Assembly (NCBI GenBank): GCA_905214105.1
Contig: CAJMKK010000001.1
Location: 518,505-582,504, forward strand
Reading direction: 5' to 3'
Source of the DNA: an uncultured bacterium
GTDB lineage: Bacteria; Actinomycetota; Coriobacteriia; Coriobacteriales; Coriobacteriaceae
Length of the DNA: 64,000 bases
Translations under genes and position numbers: made by a program
The notes under the pieces: generated by a model
What the model saw: only the letters and a program-made list of their open reading frames with translations
What the model was told of the DNA's origin: nothing
The model's database searches: none
Part shown: positions 60,215-64,000 of the stretch, one piece after another
How positions within the stretch are numbered: position 1 is the first letter of the stretch
How the letters are laid out: each line of letters starts with the position of its first letter

Positions 60215-61459
60215 ATGTCTAAAGGACTGAATGTACACAGCGAGATTGGTAAGCTCAAGAAAGTTGTGCTTCACCGCCCCGGTCGTGACCTTGTGAACGT
60301 AAAGGCAGAAGAGTTCGAGGATGTCTGGATTCACGACTGTTTCTATCTTGATGTGGCTCAAAAGGAGCATGATGCCTTTGCGGATCTTCTGAGGAGCGAA
60401 GGTGTTGAGGTTCTCTATATGGAGAAACTCGTTGCTGAAGCGCTGGATGCATGCCCCTCGGCTCGCGCTGAGTTTACCGATACATTTATGGCTGAGAGCG
60501 GAATTGTCAATCCTATGCTTGAGCAGGCTGTTCGTGAAAAGCTCGACGCTATTTCAGATTCGTATCAGTTTGTACTTGAGGCTATGGGGGGGTATCGTTA
60601 TCGTGACCTTGAGCTGCCTCGCGTCTCGACTACGCTTAGCATGATGGATAATGAGGATGCGAAGCCCGATGATTTGGTGTTGAAGCCTCTTCCGAGTTCA
60701 TATTTCTCTCGCGACCCTCTTGCTTCCGTGGGCAAAGGCGTTCTGCTTCACCATATGTATTGGAAACAGCGAGATCGTGAAGTGCCCTTCTATGAAGCGA
60801 TTTTCAAATACCATCCCGATTATGCAGGGACTCCGATTTGGTACGACCATAAGAATCCCTGGCATATCGAGGGCGGTGATGTGCTTAACATTAACGCTCA
60901 TACCTTGGCTATTGGAATTAGCCAGCGAACTGAGGCGGCTGCGATTGAGGAGCTTGCAAAGAATTTGTTCTGGGGATCTGGGAATTCTGAGATCGATACC
61001 GTTTACGCTATTAAAATCCCCAACGGCTATGCTTACATGCATCTTGACACCGTTTGCACCATGGTGGATTTCGATAAGTTTACAGTTTATCCCGGTATTT
61101 TTGAGACCCTTCGTGTTTATCGTCTGACTCGTGGTGACTCTGAGGGAATGGTCGCTGTTCAAGAGATTGATGACACGCTTGAGCATATTCTTGAAATGGC
61201 TACTGGCGTGGAGAAGGTGCAGCTTATTGAGTGCGGTGCCGGCGATATGGTTGAGGCGTCTCGCGAGCAGTGGAACGACGGGTCGAACACTCTTGCCGTT
61301 GCTCCTGGTAAAGTCTGTGTTTACGAGCGCAATGTTGTCACAAATGATGAGCTCTACAAGAACGGTTTGGAACTTTTGGTCGTTCCCTCCGAGGAACTGT
61401 CCCGCGGTCGTGGCGGCCCGCGCTGCATGAGCATGCCCTTCTGGCGCGAAGATATTTAG
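60215..61459 (+). CDS. arcA: arginine deiminase
   Basis: A 414-residue enzyme hydrolysing arginine to citrulline. Active-site motifs: YFSRDP, WHIEGGDV, HLDTVCTMVD and the C-terminal GGPRCMSMPFWRED with the nucleophile Cys. It follows arcD with 28 bases and precedes the carbamoyltransferase gene by 32 bases, the standard order for arginine use as an energy source. Start ATG 60215 follows AACAGGA. A carbamate kinase gene (arcC), needed to gain ATP, is not seen in this window. Confidence 0.96.
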   Translation: MSKGLNVHSEIGKLKKVVLHRPGRDLVNVKAEEFEDVWIHDCFYLDVAQKEHDAFADLLRSEGVEVLYMEKLVAEALDACPSARAEFTDTFMAESGIVNPMLEQAVREKLDAISDSYQFVLEAMGGYRYRDLELPRVSTTLSMMDNEDAKPDDLVLKPLPSSYFSRDPLASVGKGVLLHHMYWKQRDREVPFYEAIFKYHPDYAGTPIWYDHKNPWHIEGGDVLNINAHTLAIGISQRTEAAAIEELAKNLFWGSGNSEIDTVYAIKIPNGYAYMHLDTVCTMVDFDKFTVYPGIFETLRVYRLTRGDSEGMVAVQEIDDTLEHILEMATGVEKVQLIECGAGDMVEASREQWNDGSNTLAVAPGKVCVYERNVVTNDELYKNGLELLVVPSEELSRGRGGPRCMSMPFWREDI

Positions 61460-61491
61460 TTGCAAATCCACTGTGATAGGAGATGGCGAAT

Positions 61492-62502
61492 ATGGGTGTT
61501 AATATCGCTGGTCGCAGTTTTCTGAAGCTGCTTGATTACACGACGGAAGAGATTGAGTATCTGCTTGAGCTTTCTGCTAACTTCAAAAGCATGAAGCGTG
61601 CCGGTGTTCCGCATAAATACCTTGAAGGCAAGAATATTGTTTTGCTATTTGAGAAGACTTCCACGCGTACTCGCTGCGCCTTCGAAGTTGGTGCACTTGA
61701 CCTTGGCATGGGTGTAACTTATTTGGATCCGGGCTCGTCCCAGATGGGCAAAAAGGAGTCGATTGAGGACACGGCTCGCGTCCTTGGCCGCATGTATGAC
61801 GGAATTGAATACCGCGGCTTTGAACAGGCGAAGGTTGAGGAGCTTGCTGCAAAAGCTGGGGTTCCCGTTTGGAATGGGCTGACTACTGAATTCCACCCGA
61901 CTCAAGTGCTTGCCGATATTCTGACCATACGTGAAGAGTTTGGAGAGATTAAGGGCAGGAAACTTACATTTTTTGGTAAGGCGGCCGGAAACGTCGCCGA
62001 TTCGCTCATGGTCATTTGCGCTAAGCTCGGCATTAACTACTGTTCTTGCGGCCCAATCGGGGGAAATTCGGAGGGGGCTACATCCTATGATCCTGAACTC
62101 CTTGCAGAATGTAGTCGTATTGCGGCCGAGCATGGATCGACGATTACCATTACAGAGGATATTGAGGAAGGCGCTCGTGATGCCGATGTAATTTACACGG
62201 ATGTTTGGGTTGGCATGGGTCAGCCCGCAGAGCTGTGGGAAAGCCGCATTAAGCTCATGTCGCCGTATCGTGTGACCGCTGAGGTGATGTCTATGGCAAA
62301 GCCCGAGGCAATTTTCCTCCACTGCCTTCCGAGCTTTCACGATACTAATACTACTGTTGGTGCCGAAATTGCTGAGAAGTTTGGAGTCACCGAAATGGAA
62401 GTCACGGACGAGGTTTTTGAGTCCGATAAGTCTCGTGTTTTCCAAGAAGCGGAGAATCGCATGCATACGATTAAGGCGGTGATGTACGCAACGCTTAAGT
62501 AG
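61492..62502 (+). CDS. arcB: ornithine carbamoyltransferase, catabolic
   Basis: A 336-residue enzyme splitting citrulline with phosphate into ornithine and carbamoyl phosphate. The carbamoyl-phosphate loop [17 protein letters not shown] and HCLPSFHD are all present, and [10 protein letters not shown] precedes the ornithine region. ATG 61492 has TAGGAG nine bases upstream; ATG 61483 touches that site and would add MAN. It is the last gene of arcD-arcA-arcB. The context favours the catabolic role; biosynthetic OTC would normally sit with arginine-synthesis genes. Confidence 0.94.
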   Translation: MGVNIAGRSFLKLLDYTTEEIEYLLELSANFKSMKRAGVPHKYLEGKNIVLLFEKTSTRTRCAFEVGALDLGMGVTYLDPGSSQMGKKESIEDTARVLGRMYDGIEYRGFEQAKVEELAAKAGVPVWNGLTTEFHPTQVLADILTIREEFGEIKGRKLTFFGKAAGNVADSLMVICAKLGINYCSCGPIGGNSEGATSYDPELLAECSRIAAEHGSTITITEDIEEGARDADVIYTDVWVGMGQPAELWESRIKLMSPYRVTAEVMSMAKPEAIFLHCLPSFHDTNTTVGAEIAEKFGVTEMEVTDEVFESDKSRVFQEAENRMHTIKAVMYATLK

Positions 62503-62587
62503 CGGGGCGTTGAGAAAACAGTCGCAAATCTGTTTGCCATACTATATTTCTCTCAACAAGCTGATAGGATACAGGGGAGAATGATGC

Positions 62588-62620
62588 GCGCGTCAGTCGA
62601 TTTTTTCGACTGACGCGCTT
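62588..62620 (+). terminator. terminator or leader hairpin between arcB and queA
   Basis: Perfect 13-base stem GCGCGTCAGTCGA (62588-62600) with TCGACTGACGCGC (62606-62618), loop TTTTT, followed by only TT. It ends the arc operon and lies just ahead of queA. Confidence 0.7.
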
Positions 62621-62636
62621 TGTGAAAGAGGCAAAG

Positions 62637-63848
62637 ATGCGTACCGATGATTTTGACTACAACCTTCCTGAGGAACTGATTGCCCAGGCTCCTGCCGAGC
62701 CGCGCGACTCCTGCCGCCTGCTGGTGGTGGATCGCAAAGGCTCCCAGGCGGGGAAGCCGCTGGAGCACGGCGGTACTGTTGAGCACCGCATCTTCCGCGA
62801 CATCATCGACTATATCGAGCCGGGCGACGTGCTCGTCATCAACCAGACGCGCGTGATGCCGGCCCGCCTGATCGGTCGCAAAGCCGGCTCGGGTGGCGTG
62901 GTCGAGACGCTGCTGCTCAAGCGCCGTGAGGATGTGGATCCGCTCGGCCATGTGTGGGAGTGCCTGGTCAAGCCGGGCAAGCGCCTGAAGCCCGGTGCTC
63001 AGATTGAGTATCGCGCCGGTGGCGCCCATGCGCCCGAGGGGGCTCCCGTGGTGCTGACGGCCGAGGTCGTCGACTTTGTCACCGATAGCCGCGGTGGCCG
63101 TCTGGTGCGCTTTGAGCCGGCCGGTTGCAATGCCGCCGGCGACCCGCGCACGCTCGACGAGGCCATCCATGCTGCCGGCCACGTGCCGCTGCCGCCCTAC
63201 ATTACCGATTACGAGGGCGATCCCGAGAAGTACCAGACCGTCTACGCCATGAAGGAGGAACACTCGGCTGCCGCTCCCACGGCGGGTCTGCACTTTACGC
63301 CCGAGCTCATGGCTGCCATCGAGGCCAAGGGTGCCAAGTTTGCCGCCGTCGAGCTCGAGGTGGGCATCGACACCTTCCGTCTGGTGGAGGAAGACGACCC
63401 CACGCAGCACGTCATGCACACCGAGCGCTACCACGTATCGCAGGAGGTTGTCGACGCCGTGCATAAGGCGAAGGCCGAGGGTCATCGTGTGATCGCTGTC
63501 GGCACCACCGCGGTGCGCTCGCTCGAGAGCGCGTTTGACGCGGACGCACCGGTGTCCGATCCGGCCGTGACGGCGCGCTATTTTGAGGGTCGCGAGGACG
63601 GGGCCGATACGCTTGGCCGCGGTGACATTGTGGTGCGCGAGAACGCCACGACGCAGCTCTACCTCATGCCCGGCTCGACCTATCACGTGGTCGACGCGCT
63701 GATCACGAACTTCCACGTGCCGCGCTCCACGCTCATGATGCTCGTCAGCGCGCTTGCCACCCGCGACCAGATCATGGATGCCTACGCTGCCGCCATCGAG
63801 GAACGTTACCGCTTCTTCAGCTTTGGAGACGCAATGCTCATTTGTTAG
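62637..63848 (+). CDS. queA: S-adenosylmethionine:tRNA ribosyltransferase-isomerase
   Basis: A 403-residue queuosine enzyme that transfers and isomerises the ribose of SAM onto 7-aminomethyl-7-deazaguanine in tRNA, giving epoxyqueuosine. It begins MRTDDFDYNLPEELIAQAPAEPRD and has the QTRVMPARLIG, EEHSAAAPTAGLHFTPEL, GIDTFRLV and VDALITNFHVPRSTLMMLVSA segments. Residues about 190-230 (GCNAAGDPRTLDEAIHAAGHV) form the usual insert. ATG 62637 has GAGGC upstream; a longer frame begins 15 bases earlier. Together with queH it covers two successive steps of the pathway. Confidence 0.97.
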   Translation: MRTDDFDYNLPEELIAQAPAEPRDSCRLLVVDRKGSQAGKPLEHGGTVEHRIFRDIIDYIEPGDVLVINQTRVMPARLIGRKAGSGGVVETLLLKRREDVDPLGHVWECLVKPGKRLKPGAQIEYRAGGAHAPEGAPVVLTAEVVDFVTDSRGGRLVRFEPAGCNAAGDPRTLDEAIHAAGHVPLPPYITDYEGDPEKYQTVYAMKEEHSAAAPTAGLHFTPELMAAIEAKGAKFAAVELEVGIDTFRLVEEDDPTQHVMHTERYHVSQEVVDAVHKAKAEGHRVIAVGTTAVRSLESAFDADAPVSDPAVTARYFEGREDGADTLGRGDIVVRENATTQLYLMPGSTYHVVDALITNFHVPRSTLMMLVSALATRDQIMDAYAAAIEERYRFFSFGDAMLIC

Positions 63849-63875
63849 TTACGCGGTTCTACGAACCGCGTAACT
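63847..63875. repeat. perfect hairpin overlapping the queA stop codon
   Basis: AGTTACGCGGTTC (63847-63859) and its exact reverse complement (63863-63875) with a three-base loop TAC. The left arm begins inside the queA stop codon. There is no U tract on either side, so it is either a weak terminator or an mRNA 3'-end structure. Beyond it, to the end of the window (63876-64000), no gene can be supported. Confidence 0.5.
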
Positions 63876-64000
63876 GCTCGACGCTGCAAACCCGCCAGAG
63901 CGGCAATCTGACGTTCAATCGTCGGGCATGACCAGAAGGTCAATGCCCTCCTCTTTCACGTCACCTTGCTCGCTTAGGGGCGTTTTCGCTCATATGACCC

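Noticed and set aside
63876..64000. Possible 3' end of a minus-strand gene (short reading ending ...GIDLLVMPDD)
   Set aside because: The frame is closed by a stop only 24 codons upstream within the window, so no gene can be supported.

Overview
The window is a high-GC, gene-dense chromosomal segment that looks like a gut Coriobacteriia genome, most likely Collinsella. That placement is an inference from codon use, protein style (class III Fbp, split FolD/FchA folate genes, DUF4430 surface proteins, arginine deiminase genes) and gene order; no marker gene was compared. Most of the window is ordinary core genome, with three accessory stretches: a type II-A CRISPR-Cas locus joined to scrambled prophage head genes (17.2-28.2 kb), a cobalamin-riboswitch-controlled surface-protein pair (41-46 kb), and an arginine deiminase island (56.6-62.5 kb).

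Layout. 0-17 kb: 3' part of dnaE, a SWIM/SNF2 helicase, a superoxide reductase, a NadE-like protein whose catalytic residues are lost, the ruvC-ruvA-ruvB operon, fhs, a membrane protein of unknown function, a CDF metal exporter and a zinc-ribbon protein. 17-25 kb: a tracrRNA on the minus strand just upstream of cas9, then overlapping cas9-cas1-cas2-csn2 and an array of 21 repeats and 20 spacers. 24.9-28.2 kb: two pieces of phage head-gene cassettes joined head to head. Each has MuF-type minor head protein sequence, a toxin-like tip and the start of a scaffold gene. One piece runs into the trailing end of the CRISPR array; the other contains a tRNA-Leu(CAG). 28-35 kb: an ADP-ribosylglycohydrolase, a YhcG-type nuclease, a small PH-like protein, a secreted PI-PLC-like protein and two tandem paralogous lipoproteins.

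35-41 kb: fchA-folD, a 229-bp element with inverted-repeat ends, a C69 dipeptidase, and a small helical protein next to a UbiB-family kinase. 41-46 kb: a cobalamin riboswitch ahead of a 1282-residue surface protein with four transcobalamin-like DUF4430 domains, a beta-propeller and an InlB-type repeat, followed by a second DUF4430 protein. 46-56.5 kb: two GtrA proteins, class III Fbp, DegV, a TIM-barrel-like protein, an RNA m5C methyltransferase, a MetRS-like protein, a DUF3267 protein and queH. 56.6-62.5 kb: an S24-like repressor lacking its protease dyad, downstream of a second arginine deiminase, divergent from arcD-arcA-arcB. 62.6 kb to the end: queA.

The genes form several working units. 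fhs, fchA and folD make a one-carbon folate route in which FolD seems to have lost its cyclohydrolase lysine while FchA supplies that step. The Cas genes, tracrRNA and array form an apparently complete defence system. The arc genes form an arginine-to-ornithine energy pathway with a local regulator. The riboswitch and DUF4430 proteins suggest corrinoid capture at the cell surface.
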